25,430 nt of DNA from a virus. Positions 7,580 through 16,524 of the stretch are shown here, one piece after another (the stretch's first letter is position 1; each line of letters begins with the position of its first letter). The notes under the pieces are model-generated. The model was not told the origin of the DNA. It worked only from the letters and a program-made list of their open reading frames with translations, and made no database searches. The stretch covers positions 1 to 25,430 of the IMG/VR virus record IMGVR_UViG_3300009474_000010; one strand, 5' to 3'. Position numbers and translations under genes: made by a program.

Positions 7580-7604
7580 ATGGGGATGCTACCCCACGGG
7601 TGAA

Positions 7605-9125
7605 TCAGAAGCCTGCGTACTGTGCCGACTGAGCGATCTGCTGGTTCATCAGTTCTTCTTGAGCAAGCTGACGCTGAAGCTGATCGGTGGTACCAGTAGT
7701 GATTGGCGCTGCGGCCATCTGCCTGGCGTACGCGGCCTGAAGGTTGGCGGCTGCTGCTTCGCTCTGCGCTGCCGTGGTCCGGTAGAGAGCGGCGAGTTGC
7801 GGCTGATTTTGGTCGAGGTACGAGGCGGTGTTGTTGGCCTGCGCTGTGGAGCGCAAGTTGGACTGCGACGCCCGGTTCAACGCTTGCTCAAAGATGGGAG
7901 CAAACTGTGCTTGCGCCTGCATCATGGACTCGTAACGTTTCTGCTCCTGGTCCTGAGCTTTCTGCTGTTCGCGAGCCTGGAGCATGAGGGCGGGCAGGCT
8001 GGTCGAGATGCCAGCCATGAAGTTTTTGAGGCCAGCGGTGTCCTTCTGGTCGATGAGCAGAGAAGTCGATGCTTCGTATTGCAGCATGATGTCGTCCAGT
8101 GCCGAACCTTCGATGCCGTACATCCCAGCAAGTTCAAGGATCGTGTCGCGAGTTTCGCCAACGGCCTTGGTGGCCGTTTCCAGCTTGGTGTCGTCGCCGC
8201 CCCACAATGCCCGAGACACACCGAAGAGGGCAGCGCCACCAAGTGCGGCCCAACCGGCAGGGCCAGTGCCAAGCCCGAGAGCAAGGGCTGCGCCGCCGCC
8301 AAGACCAGCACCCATGATCGCGCTGGAGCCACCCTTGTCGAGAATGGACTGCTCGCCACCGATGTTCATGCCGTCGATGAACTGCGAGACCATGTAGCCA
8401 GTGCCAGCAACGCCAGCACCACGCATAAGGGAAGTTTTGGTGACATTGACACCAAGGTTCGACACTGCTGAACGCAACCCTGTCGCACCTGCCTTGGCTT
8501 GCGCTGCCCCGGCTTGGCGTGCGGCCGCGCCAGCCACGTCGTCGGCACCTTGGGCTGCGGCTTGGCCAGCGATATTCACCAAGTCGTCGGTTTGTGCAGC
8601 AAGGGCGCGAGTCGTACCAGCAGTAGGGCCAGCGGTAGGGCCAGCGGTAGGGCCAGGGCCTACCGCCGGACGCACTGGAGTGATGTTGCCAACGTTGACC
8701 GCTGGACCTTGCGGAAGATTGGCCGGAAGCTTGCCGGTCGGTACCGGCATGTTGCCAGTGGGGACTGGCATGTTGCCAGTGGGGACTGGCATGTTGCCGG
8801 TCGGGACAAGAGCGCCTCCGGTGCCACCAGGGGGAAGTGCTGGCCGACCGCCAACCGGGGGGATGTTGCCCATGCCCTGCTGAACGATCTGCCTCCCACC
8901 CATCCCGCTCGGGTTGACCATCGGGGAATTGCGAAACGGGCTGTTGCCTTGGAATGCGCCAGCGCCGATGGCACGGTTGGCCTGCTGCGCTGCGCGACGC
9001 TGCACTCGATTGGTCGCGATGTCCCGATCCAGTTGCTCAAGGAAGCCTGAAGTTTGACCTGAACCGCTGTTGAGGAACTGGTCAACAACCTTGCGGTCTC
9101 GTCGCGCGTTGGGGGTCAGTGCCAT
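7605..9125 (-). CDS. internal virion protein with tandem repeats and glycine-zipper segment
   Basis: A 506-residue protein. Residues 1-80 are polar and Arg/Gln-rich. Residues about 105-135 contain a repeated NMPVPTG unit, and about 155-170 a repeated GPTA unit, both encoded by short tandem DNA repeats. An Ala-rich part follows, then a Gly/Ala segment (MGAGLGGGAALALGLGTGPAG) that could insert into a membrane. The C-terminal third is Gln/Ala-rich and helical. The layout fits a T7 gp14-like membrane-associated ejection protein, though sequence similarity to one cannot be shown here. GAAAGG precedes the ATG at 9125. Confidence 0.65.
   Translation of the reverse strand: MALTPNARRDRKVVDQFLNSGSGQTSGFLEQLDRDIATNRVQRRAAQQANRAIGAGAFQGNSPFRNSPMVNPSGMGGRQIVQQGMGNIPPVGGRPALPPGGTGGALVPTGNMPVPTGNMPVPTGNMPVPTGKLPANLPQGPAVNVGNITPVRPAVGPGPTAGPTAGPTAGTTRALAAQTDDLVNIAGQAAAQGADDVAGAAARQAGAAQAKAGATGLRSAVSNLGVNVTKTSLMRGAGVAGTGYMVSQFIDGMNIGGEQSILDKGGSSAIMGAGLGGGAALALGLGTGPAGWAALGGAALFGVSRALWGGDDTKLETATKAVGETRDTILELAGMYGIEGSALDDIMLQYEASTSLLIDQKDTAGLKNFMAGISTSLPALMLQAREQQKAQDQEQKRYESMMQAQAQFAPIFEQALNRASQSNLRSTAQANNTASYLDQNQPQLAALYRTTAAQSEAAAANLQAAYARQMAAAPITTGTTDQLQRQLAQEELMNQQIAQSAQYAGF
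8623..8658. repeat. 12-bp tandem repeat, three copies
   Basis: GTAGGGCCAGCG occurs at 8623-8634 and 8635-8646, and as GTAGGGCCAGGG at 8647-8658. It encodes GPTA repeats in the internal virion protein on the minus strand and is a likely slippage site that varies in copy number. Confidence 0.9.
8728..8811. repeat. 21-bp tandem repeat, two exact and two diverged copies
   Basis: Units at 8749-8769 and 8770-8790 are identical; 8728-8748 and 8791-8811 are diverged copies. The unit keeps the reading frame and encodes the repeated NMPVPTG segment of the internal virion protein. Confidence 0.88.
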
Positions 9126-9149
9126 ATCGGGATACTACCTTTCAACCGC

Positions 9150-10652
9150 TTACTGGTAGGCCATCATCTGGCTCATGAACGAGTTCGCCTCGGCAATGAG
9201 CCGGGCGTTGCCACTTGCAAGCATCCGTCCAAGACTCTGCTGCGTTTCATTGAGGTCAAGCCCCATGCGATCCACTTGCTGCTCAAACTGGTTCTTGATG
9301 TCGGACTCTTTCAAGCCGTATTCCTTCGCCAGACTTGAAAGCCCTTTGTCCACGTTCTGCAAGTTCGCACGTTGCAAATCGTTGGCCGAGTACTGGCTTG
9401 TGAGCTGGTTGTACTGGCCTTCCGTGCCGATCCTGTTGATGTCTTGCTGGTTCGCTATGCCGCGAGCATCCTGACGGAACCCGATCTGCTGGCCCTCGTA
9501 GCCGAAGCGAAGGTTCTGACGCTGGTTGCCGATCTCGCGATCGCGCTCGTCAATCGACTGGTTCGTCCGGTCAAGCTGGAGCGTGTTGGCGTCCATCGAC
9601 CGGCCATACTGCCCGTAGATGTCCTGCATGTTGTCACCGAAACCGGCACTCCCGAACGCACCTCGTGCTGCTGCGTCACTGCTGGCTGCTCGCGTCTGGG
9701 TGCCCCGGTTGGCGAACGCTTCTTCTTGCGTCTGTGCAAACTGCCGACCAGCGAATCCGTACTGAGCCATGAGATCGCGTGCTTGTTGCCCGGCGTACTG
9801 GTCACTCGATTGGAACTGGTTGTAAGCAAGGTCTTGGCGCTCGTTGAGGAACCCGGTCTGGTCGTTGAGGAAGCCCTGCTGGCGAGTGAAGTCCTGGCCA
9901 ACGAGGCCGCGTGAAACATCCAACACACCACGTTGGTTGGCGTTGTTGATGAGCGAAGCGCGATTGTCGTCACGAGCCAGGTCCACGTTGCGGAATTGCT
10001 GCTGGCCGAGCACGCCGAGGTCGTTGTACAGGTTCGTCTGCATGTGGCCAAGGTTCATGTCATAGCGGCCTTGCGCCATTGCCGATCCCTGGTCGAACTG
10101 CGTCTGGAGGTTGAGCGCGTTGAGATCCTGAATCTGCCCGAACTGGTCAATCAGCGAATTGCTCTGCTGCGTGGATGCTTGCTGATCGTTGAACGCCGAC
10201 TGTTGCTGACCAACGATGTCGCGCACGTTGCCAAGGTTTGTCCCCCATGCGGCTGCTTGCTGTTGCCCTGCTGGAGCTAGCGCAAAGAACGTCTGCGGAT
10301 CCATGCCCGACTTCATCGCCTGCTGAACAAGTTGCGGCGAATACATGTTCTCGTAGTACTGCCTGTTGGTCATCCGCGGATCGCTGGCACCACCCGTCAG
10401 AGCGTTGACACTTTCCCCGGCTACTCCCTGAATGAACCCCTGCGTGCGCTGAGGTGCAGCCGAGTTCCACCCCGACCACGCACCCCGGTTGGAATACTCA
10501 GGCGTAGGCGTGAATGTGGAAGTTGATCCAGCCGTAGACGTAGACGCAGACGCGGGTGCCGATGTTGTTCTGCCTTGACTGGTCGAACGCTGTCGGTTGG
10601 CCGAAGGATTTACGGGGGCGGGCGGGTTGGAGTTGGGTACGCCAAGGGCCAT
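9150..10652 (-). CDS. Gln-rich coiled-coil internal virion protein
   Basis: A 500-residue protein starting MALGVPNSNP. The first 50 residues are Pro/Ser/Thr-rich and disordered; the rest is dominated by Gln, Asn and Asp with helical periodicity (for example QDFTRQQGFLNDQTGFLNERQD). No Cys or enzymatic motif is seen. Gene order directly after the adaptor and before two other large low-complexity proteins suggests a podophage internal or ejected protein. An alternative is a minor tail protein. The composition is typical of phage virion proteins that must unfold on ejection. Confidence 0.6.
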   Translation of the reverse strand: MALGVPNSNPPAPVNPSANRQRSTSQGRTTSAPASASTSTAGSTSTFTPTPEYSNRGAWSGWNSAAPQRTQGFIQGVAGESVNALTGGASDPRMTNRQYYENMYSPQLVQQAMKSGMDPQTFFALAPAGQQQAAAWGTNLGNVRDIVGQQQSAFNDQQASTQQSNSLIDQFGQIQDLNALNLQTQFDQGSAMAQGRYDMNLGHMQTNLYNDLGVLGQQQFRNVDLARDDNRASLINNANQRGVLDVSRGLVGQDFTRQQGFLNDQTGFLNERQDLAYNQFQSSDQYAGQQARDLMAQYGFAGRQFAQTQEEAFANRGTQTRAASSDAAARGAFGSAGFGDNMQDIYGQYGRSMDANTLQLDRTNQSIDERDREIGNQRQNLRFGYEGQQIGFRQDARGIANQQDINRIGTEGQYNQLTSQYSANDLQRANLQNVDKGLSSLAKEYGLKESDIKNQFEQQVDRMGLDLNETQQSLGRMLASGNARLIAEANSFMSQMMAYQ

Positions 10653-10662
10653 GTCAGATCAC

Positions 10663-11352
10663 TCAGTACCCTTCCCAGCCGACCAGCCAGTTCGGGAGCA
10701 TACCCATCGTGGTCGGAATGAACTCGCCGGGCGCGTTGATGTACTCGCCCATGTCGATGATGTCTTGGATCTTCGATTCGTACAACTGGAACGCTTCCTG
10801 CCAGCGAGGGTCGCGATCCTTGCGAAGTGCCTTGTACTCGGCATAGTCGTAGGCCATCTCTAGCCAGCCGGTGGGAGCGTCGATGTTGCCGGTGCCCGCT
10901 GCGACATCAAGCGCGGCAGGCAACCGGCACACATGCAGGGTGAGCGTGCCGTCAGTACTGGGTACGGGGAAGAGCTTGATAGTGAGCGTCGGTGCGTACC
11001 CGAACGTGGTGAAGAACACAGGGTATCCAGAAGATTGATCCTGCCGATCCCACCAGACCTGATTCATCGCCTCAAAGGCTCGCGGCTCCAGTGGGATGTC
11101 TCGCGTTGCGTCGCCGTCAGGGGTGAAGTACACGTGTTTGATGTGGAGCACGTCATCGCTGACGGTGTACTCGCCGTCGTCTGCGGCCACGTCGATCGTG
11201 TCGGTATCCCAGTAATGCCGGGTGCGTCGGGCAATGTCACGAATGCCTTCGTTGAGCCAGCGGCGAAGCTGCACGTCTGTCCATTGAGCCGCGACGGACT
11301 CATCCAGCAAATCCCGCAGTGCGGTCGTGGCGTCAGCGACGGTCGTAGCCAT
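10663..11352 (-). CDS. head-to-tail adaptor (gp4/gp11-like)
   Basis: A 229-residue protein with an N-terminal helical part (ATTALRDLLDESVAAQWTDVQLRRWLNEGIRDIARRT, residues 8-44), a central beta part and a C-terminal helical part (MAYDYAEYKALRKDRDPRWQEAFQLYESKIQDII). The N-terminal pattern of helix, W-T-D-xx-L-xxW-LNEG, helix is the hallmark of podophage adaptor proteins (T7 gp11, P22 gp4 families). It would form a ring under the portal to which the nozzle docks. It is placed after the fibre gene rather than next to the portal. A lysozyme activity, as in P22 gp4, is not evident. Confidence 0.8.
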   Translation of the reverse strand: MATTVADATTALRDLLDESVAAQWTDVQLRRWLNEGIRDIARRTRHYWDTDTIDVAADDGEYTVSDDVLHIKHVYFTPDGDATRDIPLEPRAFEAMNQVWWDRQDQSSGYPVFFTTFGYAPTLTIKLFPVPSTDGTLTLHVCRLPAALDVAAGTGNIDAPTGWLEMAYDYAEYKALRKDRDPRWQEAFQLYESKIQDIIDMGEYINAPGEFIPTTMGMLPNWLVGWEGY

Positions 11353-11371
11353 GGATCATGATGATAGCCGA

Positions 11372-13594
11372 CTACCACCCCTCGTTGCTAAATGCTGTGG
11401 TGAGCGTAGCTATTTCCGTGGGCGTGAGTTCTCGGGGAATGATTGCCAGGTGAGCCATGTTGCCTCTCATGACGGAACCCGATCTGACAGGGTTGGTGCT
11501 GGTGTCGAGTCCGGTGCCAGTCGGCGTTCCCGTAGTCGCCATTGTGCCGTTGACGTACAGGTCGGGGCATGATGTGAGGTCAGGGTAATTGACAACAACC
11601 AGATACCACGGTCCGATACTCAGAGTCGGGCCGTTCGTGGTGTTTACCTCTCCGACGCCATTTCGCAACGATGCTCTGATGGCACCTGATTGGAGAATGA
11701 CGCCCCATTGAGTCTCCAAGAAAACCACTCCTTGAGTGCCAGCACCCGTTGCTGAACGTCGGAGAATGAACACGACGGACATGCCTGCACCGGATGCAGA
11801 AACTTCGTAGCTCGTTCCATGAGAAGCGTCAATCACCCCATTTGGAGGGGCTGATCCAGGGAAGTTGGGATAACTGAACCCATCCCCTCCAGCCTGAGAT
11901 GCCAGCGTAACGCTGGCACCAACGACGCCATTGTTGGCTGAAACAATGTCTACTGCCGGACTGGACGTGTCACGATAAGGCCAGTAACCGACTGGAGAGA
12001 ACGAGTTGATGATGTTGTAAACAGTGAAAGCGGAACTCGTGATCTCCGCAGGGGTAAGCGCTCGCGTCCATCCGTACACTTTGCGGATCTGCATGTCATT
12101 GACAGTGCTGATCGTCACGCTGTTATCAATGTCACTGAACTCGTTGAGGAACGCATTTGAGGATGTATCGACAATGGCTTGGTTGACCCATAGCTGCCTG
12201 CCATCAGCCTCGGACACATCATGCACGTAAAACACGGAGTTCCAGGTTGCGTAGGCAAGATTGTCCGCACGGAAAACGTAGGATCCTCCACCACTGCGCG
12301 GCACCACTACGGTAATGCTGTAATCGGAAACGTTTTGAGTGACGTTGACCAATACAGCGCCCCCCATGTTGAGAATGGTGTAAGCGCCAGTACCCCCAGC
12401 TAAAACTAACGAGTTGTCGGGAACTTTGATTTCCAACGAAATTGTAAAATCGCTTTCATCATGCAGATTCCCTACTTCGGGAACCGTCCCTTGAAGCAAC
12501 CCGGTGTAAATTACGTTAGAAACAGCCGGGTCCGTAGTGTCGTCCGCAATAATTGTCCATTCATCGTCAATGTACTCAATGCACTTGAAACCAGGCTCCA
12601 TTGGGAAGAACTCATCCTGTGTCAGCCCGTCCACAATTTGGAGCCCTGTTCCGTCCCCTTGACACGCTGCTGGGAGGGCAAACATATCGGCAGTTGCGAA
12701 AGGCGATGTGGATTGCGAAATTGACTTGCTGATCCCGAGGCAATCTGGATTGCCAAAGTCTGCGGCCATAAAAGGCTCGCCGTACACCCAGTCCTGAGTT
12801 ACGCCGTTGCAGATCTCTCGATAGGCCAACCGGAACAGGGCGTTGGGATAGGTGGTGAAGGGAGCCGCGCCGGTGTCGATCGTCACATCACCCACGTTTC
12901 CATCAGCGAACGCTTCGGATACAGCGGTATCAGCCCACGCACATGCCGCGCGATATTGAAACTTGTAACCCCACCAGCAGTCGGAGCCACCGACCGCGCC
13001 AGGCGTGCCATCGGTCTCGGGGTATCTGAAGATGACTTCGGTGTTGTCGGTGCCGTTGTCGATCGGTGGGCCGACCCCATCATCGGTGGTAAACACCTTC
13101 GCCTTGATGGAAGATTCGGCTGTGCGTAGAACGGGGACCGATGGGCAGTTGCGCGTCGTGCTCACGAACGAATCGGTCGCCTCAAACACGGCACGAAGCC
13201 GGATCTGAAAGGTGTATTGCGTGCCGGGAACGAGACCTGAAGTTGACCACGATGTCTTCGGGTAGGTGTACGTAGCCCATGTGTTGGGCGAGATTTCTAA
13301 AATGCGTACTTGCACTTCGGTGGGGGTGATGTCATCGCCATCGGGTAGCTCCCACGTAAAGGATGCGGAGTACTCGTTTTTGGTGATGGTGATATTTGCA
13401 GGAGCACGCAAAGGAATGATGCCAGCGTTGAACGTGGCGAGCTTGAAGTCGTAGAAGTCGGTGGAGAGCCGGTTGAACTCGTCCTGCACGAGACGTTTCA
13501 TCTGATCCATGGCGCGCTTGAGTTGCTTGGGATCGTCCGTGCTCGGCATTGGAGGAAGCTCTAGCCGATGACGGCGCGCCTTGAACTCGACCAT
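11372..13594 (-). CDS. tail fibre/receptor-binding protein with FnIII and two LamG-like domains
   Basis: A 740-residue protein. Residues 1-55 are helical and charged (virion attachment or trimerisation). Residues about 63-145 form a fibronectin type III domain (APANITITKNEYSASFTWELPDG ... GLVPGTQYTFQIRLRAV). Residues about 380-520 and 560-735 are two concanavalin/LamG-like folds, each ending in a similar motif (GWTRALTPAEI and IIPRELTPTEI). Such modules bind glycans, so host surface recognition is inferred. Cysteines are frequent in the middle part. DNA encoding the C-terminal two-thirds is clearly richer in A+T than its neighbours, suggesting exchange of the receptor-binding part. GAAAGG precedes the ATG, four bases from the upstream stop. 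Confidence 0.8.
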   Translation of the reverse strand: MVEFKARRHRLELPPMPSTDDPKQLKRAMDQMKRLVQDEFNRLSTDFYDFKLATFNAGIIPLRAPANITITKNEYSASFTWELPDGDDITPTEVQVRILEISPNTWATYTYPKTSWSTSGLVPGTQYTFQIRLRAVFEATDSFVSTTRNCPSVPVLRTAESSIKAKVFTTDDGVGPPIDNGTDNTEVIFRYPETDGTPGAVGGSDCWWGYKFQYRAACAWADTAVSEAFADGNVGDVTIDTGAAPFTTYPNALFRLAYREICNGVTQDWVYGEPFMAADFGNPDCLGISKSISQSTSPFATADMFALPAACQGDGTGLQIVDGLTQDEFFPMEPGFKCIEYIDDEWTIIADDTTDPAVSNVIYTGLLQGTVPEVGNLHDESDFTISLEIKVPDNSLVLAGGTGAYTILNMGGAVLVNVTQNVSDYSITVVVPRSGGGSYVFRADNLAYATWNSVFYVHDVSEADGRQLWVNQAIVDTSSNAFLNEFSDIDNSVTISTVNDMQIRKVYGWTRALTPAEITSSAFTVYNIINSFSPVGYWPYRDTSSPAVDIVSANNGVVGASVTLASQAGGDGFSYPNFPGSAPPNGVIDASHGTSYEVSASGAGMSVVFILRRSATGAGTQGVVFLETQWGVILQSGAIRASLRNGVGEVNTTNGPTLSIGPWYLVVVNYPDLTSCPDLYVNGTMATTGTPTGTGLDTSTNPVRSGSVMRGNMAHLAIIPRELTPTEIATLTTAFSNEGW

Positions 13595-13597
13595 GGC

Positions 13598-15499
13598 CTA
13601 TCCTTTCGCGATTCGTGCTCGGGTGCCGGTGGCCAACGAAACTGCGTGAATCTTCGGAGCGGGTTCGGAGGTGTCGTTGGCATCGGTCACGATCTTCACC
13701 TGGATGTGCGTGGCCTGGAAGTTCGTGACGACATCTTTGTGAAGCATCTGAGGGTTGGTGTTCGCTGCCATCGTGAAGGTCGTTGTCACAGGGGCTACCG
13801 GGGTGCCGTCTGCTGCGTAGCCGGTGAGCGTGATGGCCACCGTTGCCTGGTCGTCCGATGCCGCTGTAGCCAGGAGATGGATCTCTTGCACTGTGACGAC
13901 GCGCGTGCGGGTTTCCACGAGCGGCTGCGACTGCCATGTGTAAGTGTCCGCAAGCACGTCGGGTGAAGCGGTGTACCACATGGGCGACGAGTTCTTGTTG
14001 AGCTTGTGCGGGAACAAGTAGAGCCGGTTGCTGGAGTTCACCACGTCGGCCACGTTGCACGCCACGTTGGTATTCGTCGGGGTGTCGATCCGCCACCACG
14101 ATTCGGTGCGAGAGTCGTAGATGAAGTTGTTGGGCGCGACCACCCACGGGTTCCACCACCCGAACCGGCCTCGGTTGCCAAGGTATTGAAGGTCTCCAGC
14201 GTGGTTCCAGAAGAATCCTTCTAGTTGCGGGGAGAGATGTCGTGACCCTTCGCCACCTTCCCACACGTACACCCCGTTAGATGTTCCGTACACCAGCCCA
14301 AAGTTTGTCTTCGCGGGGATGCTGTAGGCTCCGTGTGTGGATTCGACGTAAGGGAGTTGAACGACTGTGGGGTTATCAAGATCCCCACGCACGAGCACAG
14401 CGCCCTCTCGATCCTTGATGAAAATGATTTCGTCAGCCGTAATGGATGCGACAGCGCCAGAGCGGAACGGTTTCTCTTCACCGAACTGAGCCGTCTCAAA
14501 ACAACCGAACCCAAGCGTGCCATAGAAGTCTTGAACCGGCGAGTACGTGACCGACTCCGAGATGATGCCCCACTCTTCGCTTCCGCCAGTGAGTTCACCC
14601 GTCTGCTTCTGTGTCCGCGTGGTGGCGACCATTCGCCCCTGATGGGCGACAAGGTAGCACGCGTCGGGGAACGTCTCGTCTGCCGTGCCATCGTGCGTTC
14701 CTCCCAGGAAGCCGGAATCGGTCAGTGTGTTGTCGGTTGGGTTCGGGAAGATCCCGACGACGCGGTTGTGCGAGCCGGGGTATGTGGTATTGGTGTAGGT
14801 GTCGTAGTCGGTGAGGGTCTGCTCATTCGCCGTAAGCGTGCCAGATGTCCAAGCACCCGCATCAGCCTGGTAGCCGGGAGAACCAAATGCCACCCACGCC
14901 ACGCAATCGTCTGTGCGCGCGTCTTCGATTGAGTTGCGGACGCGCAGCGGAATGAAGTTGCCACATCCGATCTGCACGGTGGATGAGGTGAACGCCGCCA
15001 TTGACTGCGCGCATTTCGCCCACATGAGATCATGTTGTGCGGATGAAGAATCAAACAGACGGTGAAGCTGTGCAATCACTGTCCAGTATTCATCACCGGA
15101 ATAATCCGACGTGGAGTCATACGGGAATCCGTACATCGTGTAAACGCCAGCGCGATCCGAGTCTGCGGCCTGCTGATCCCCGTACACGAACATGTCGCCG
15201 CGTACATAAGCATCTAAGAGAAAGTTCTCGTGAAGACCCGAAATGAAATGGTTTTCTGCATTTTGTGCTGTAGGAAGACGGTTGGTCGTCTTGCCTTCGA
15301 TCAGCTTCGGTAGCGGGACCAATGCTCCCGTTCGATCGGCGCAGCATCGAGCAGTGTTGTCCACTGTTGCCGACCCGTTGCCAGCGAGGATGGAACCTTC
15401 TTGCGTCTCGACCACAGTGCGCCCTGAGCCATAGTGGTAGTCGCTGAAGATGCCGGGGGTGAAGTCGGTGATTTCAATGAACTGTGCATCTTCACGCAT
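13598..15499 (-). CDS. tail nozzle / stabilisation protein (gp10/gp12-like)
   Basis: A 633-residue, almost entirely beta protein starting with ITDFTPGIFSDYHYG, the typical short N-terminal arm of podophage tail-nozzle proteins. Repeated blade-like elements follow, for example YLVAHQGRMVATTRTQ, IIFIKDREGAVLVRGD, FGLVYGTSNGVYVWEGG, LQYLGNRGRFGWWNPW, FIYDSRTESWWRIDTP, as in the beta-propeller of P22 gp10 and T7 gp12. It would form the hexameric nozzle distal to the adaptor. The ATG at 15499 overlaps the end of the preceding gene by eight bases, so both are co-translated. Fold assignment is by pattern only; the adjacent fibre and adaptor genes support it. Confidence 0.75.
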   Translation of the reverse strand: MREDAQFIEITDFTPGIFSDYHYGSGRTVVETQEGSILAGNGSATVDNTARCCADRTGALVPLPKLIEGKTTNRLPTAQNAENHFISGLHENFLLDAYVRGDMFVYGDQQAADSDRAGVYTMYGFPYDSTSDYSGDEYWTVIAQLHRLFDSSSAQHDLMWAKCAQSMAAFTSSTVQIGCGNFIPLRVRNSIEDARTDDCVAWVAFGSPGYQADAGAWTSGTLTANEQTLTDYDTYTNTTYPGSHNRVVGIFPNPTDNTLTDSGFLGGTHDGTADETFPDACYLVAHQGRMVATTRTQKQTGELTGGSEEWGIISESVTYSPVQDFYGTLGFGCFETAQFGEEKPFRSGAVASITADEIIFIKDREGAVLVRGDLDNPTVVQLPYVESTHGAYSIPAKTNFGLVYGTSNGVYVWEGGEGSRHLSPQLEGFFWNHAGDLQYLGNRGRFGWWNPWVVAPNNFIYDSRTESWWRIDTPTNTNVACNVADVVNSSNRLYLFPHKLNKNSSPMWYTASPDVLADTYTWQSQPLVETRTRVVTVQEIHLLATAASDDQATVAITLTGYAADGTPVAPVTTTFTMAANTNPQMLHKDVVTNFQATHIQVKIVTDANDTSEPAPKIHAVSLATGTRARIAKG

Positions 15500-15788
15500 G
15501 TTTGCCTCTCAAGTGGGCAAGCAACTGATCTAGGTATCGCAGCTCTACGTTGTATCCTTCGATTTCGCCGTTCATCTTGGCGATCTCGGTGGAGTAGTGC
15601 TTCGACGCGAGGTCGGCTGCATGTCTGGCATCGCTTACTGTAGCCCCGTCAGTGATTGCCTGCTGGTAACCCGAGACGCGAGATTCAATCTCTGTTGACG
15701 CGAGATCGCCGCGCTCTCGGTAGAGCGCGGCGAGTTCTCTTGATGCTCGGTTGTATGCCTCAAGGGCGGCGTCGAGCGGGCTGCTCAC
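15492..15788 (-). CDS. small coiled-coil virion-region protein
   Basis: A 98-residue protein starting at GTG 15788, coupled by GTGA with the preceding stop. It is helical throughout, with heptad-like patterns (LDAALEAYNRASRELAALYRERGDL and STEIAKMNGEIEGYNVELRYLDQLLAHL). It lacks Cys and membrane segments. Proteins like this often lie between capsid and tail genes of podophages and may be assembly factors; the exact role is unknown. Confidence 0.75.
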   Translation of the reverse strand: MSSPLDAALEAYNRASRELAALYRERGDLASTEIESRVSGYQQAITDGATVSDARHAADLASKHYSTEIAKMNGEIEGYNVELRYLDQLLAHLRGKHA

Positions 15789-16465
15789 TTCTTGACTGCC
15801 GCTACCTTCTTGGCTACGGCTTTGCGTGCCAGTGCGGGCGGGGCATCGTCGTCGGCGTAGGGGATCTCGCCCACTGTCACTGACTGCGGATCGTCGGTCG
15901 TTGCCGTGTCGTTGTCACCCGCTGTTGGGATGTTGAACACTGAATCGACATCGCCGCCTGGCGAATCCTCTACAGCGGTAGGCGAACTCGATGTGCCCGT
16001 GGCGTTCGGGGTCGGTGCCGCCTGCTCCTTGGAGACAAGACGCGTGACCTGCTTGGTGAGTAGAGCGATCTGGTTCTGGAGGGCCTCGATGTCGGTCTCT
16101 TTGTTGACAGACTTGCTGTTCGGGTTGAACGCGCCGAGGTGTTCACCGGATGGATCGTTGATGAGCATGACGATCTCCGTGTCGCCTTCCAAGTCAAACA
16201 CGCGCACCTTGGGGCGGCGAGCATCCCAATGCTCGGGGGAGTGAAGCCCGTCGCCATAGTTGTAGCGGGCTCGCATCTTCTTGTACATCCGCGTGCGCTC
16301 ATTGGCTGGCGGAATGTCGGGGATGTTCGGGTTGCCGAACAGGGTGCAAGCCACGTTCCACGGAACGATGACATCGCCACCGGGTTCGATGATGCGCTTC
16401 GCATTGTTCTGCATGAAGTCGAACGATTTGTCGTCTTCGTTGATGATCTTGACGAACTCGGGCAT
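15785..16465 (-). CDS. capsid-downstream virion-module protein with disordered tail
   Basis: A 226-residue protein. The first 110 residues are folded and begin VKIINEDDKSFDFMQNNAKRIIEPGGDVIVPWNVACTLFGNP; this pattern (target peptide, EPGG, VPW, LFGNP) is common in a family found downstream of phage capsid genes. Residues about 120-150 form a short coiled coil (DIEALQNQIALLTKQVTRLV). The rest is acidic and disordered, with a basic end AVAKKVAAVKK. TAGGAGA lies eight bases before the ATG. It is the first gene after the terminator at 16525-16560 and is preceded by a putative promoter motif, so it may start a new transcription unit. The function is unknown. Confidence 0.75.
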   Translation of the reverse strand: MPEFVKIINEDDKSFDFMQNNAKRIIEPGGDVIVPWNVACTLFGNPNIPDIPPANERTRMYKKMRARYNYGDGLHSPEHWDARRPKVRVFDLEGDTEIVMLINDPSGEHLGAFNPNSKSVNKETDIEALQNQIALLTKQVTRLVSKEQAAPTPNATGTSSSPTAVEDSPGGDVDSVFNIPTAGDNDTATTDDPQSVTVGEIPYADDDAPPALARKAVAKKVAAVKK

Positions 16466-16509
16466 TGTGTTGGTCTCCTAGTTGATGACGTGCAGGGGTG
16501 TTCAATCAG

Positions 16510-16523
16510 GAGTGTAGTACGCG
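16510..16523 (-). promoter_or_regulatory. candidate late promoter motif, copy 1
   Basis: The minus strand reads CGCGTACTACACTC, identical to a second copy at 19987-20000. It contains TACACT, a good -10 hexamer, about 45 bases before the ATG at 16465 and immediately after a terminator hairpin. No convincing -35 is visible. Promoter function is inferred from repetition and position. Confidence 0.5.
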
Positions 16524-16524
16524 A

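Noticed and set aside
7434-8471. A 345-codon plus-strand frame
   Set aside because: Spans the ends of two leftward genes in the antisense direction; composition is shadow-like.
8623-8811. Possible CRISPR-like repeats
   Set aside because: Repeats are contiguous, in frame and without spacers; they encode protein repeats.
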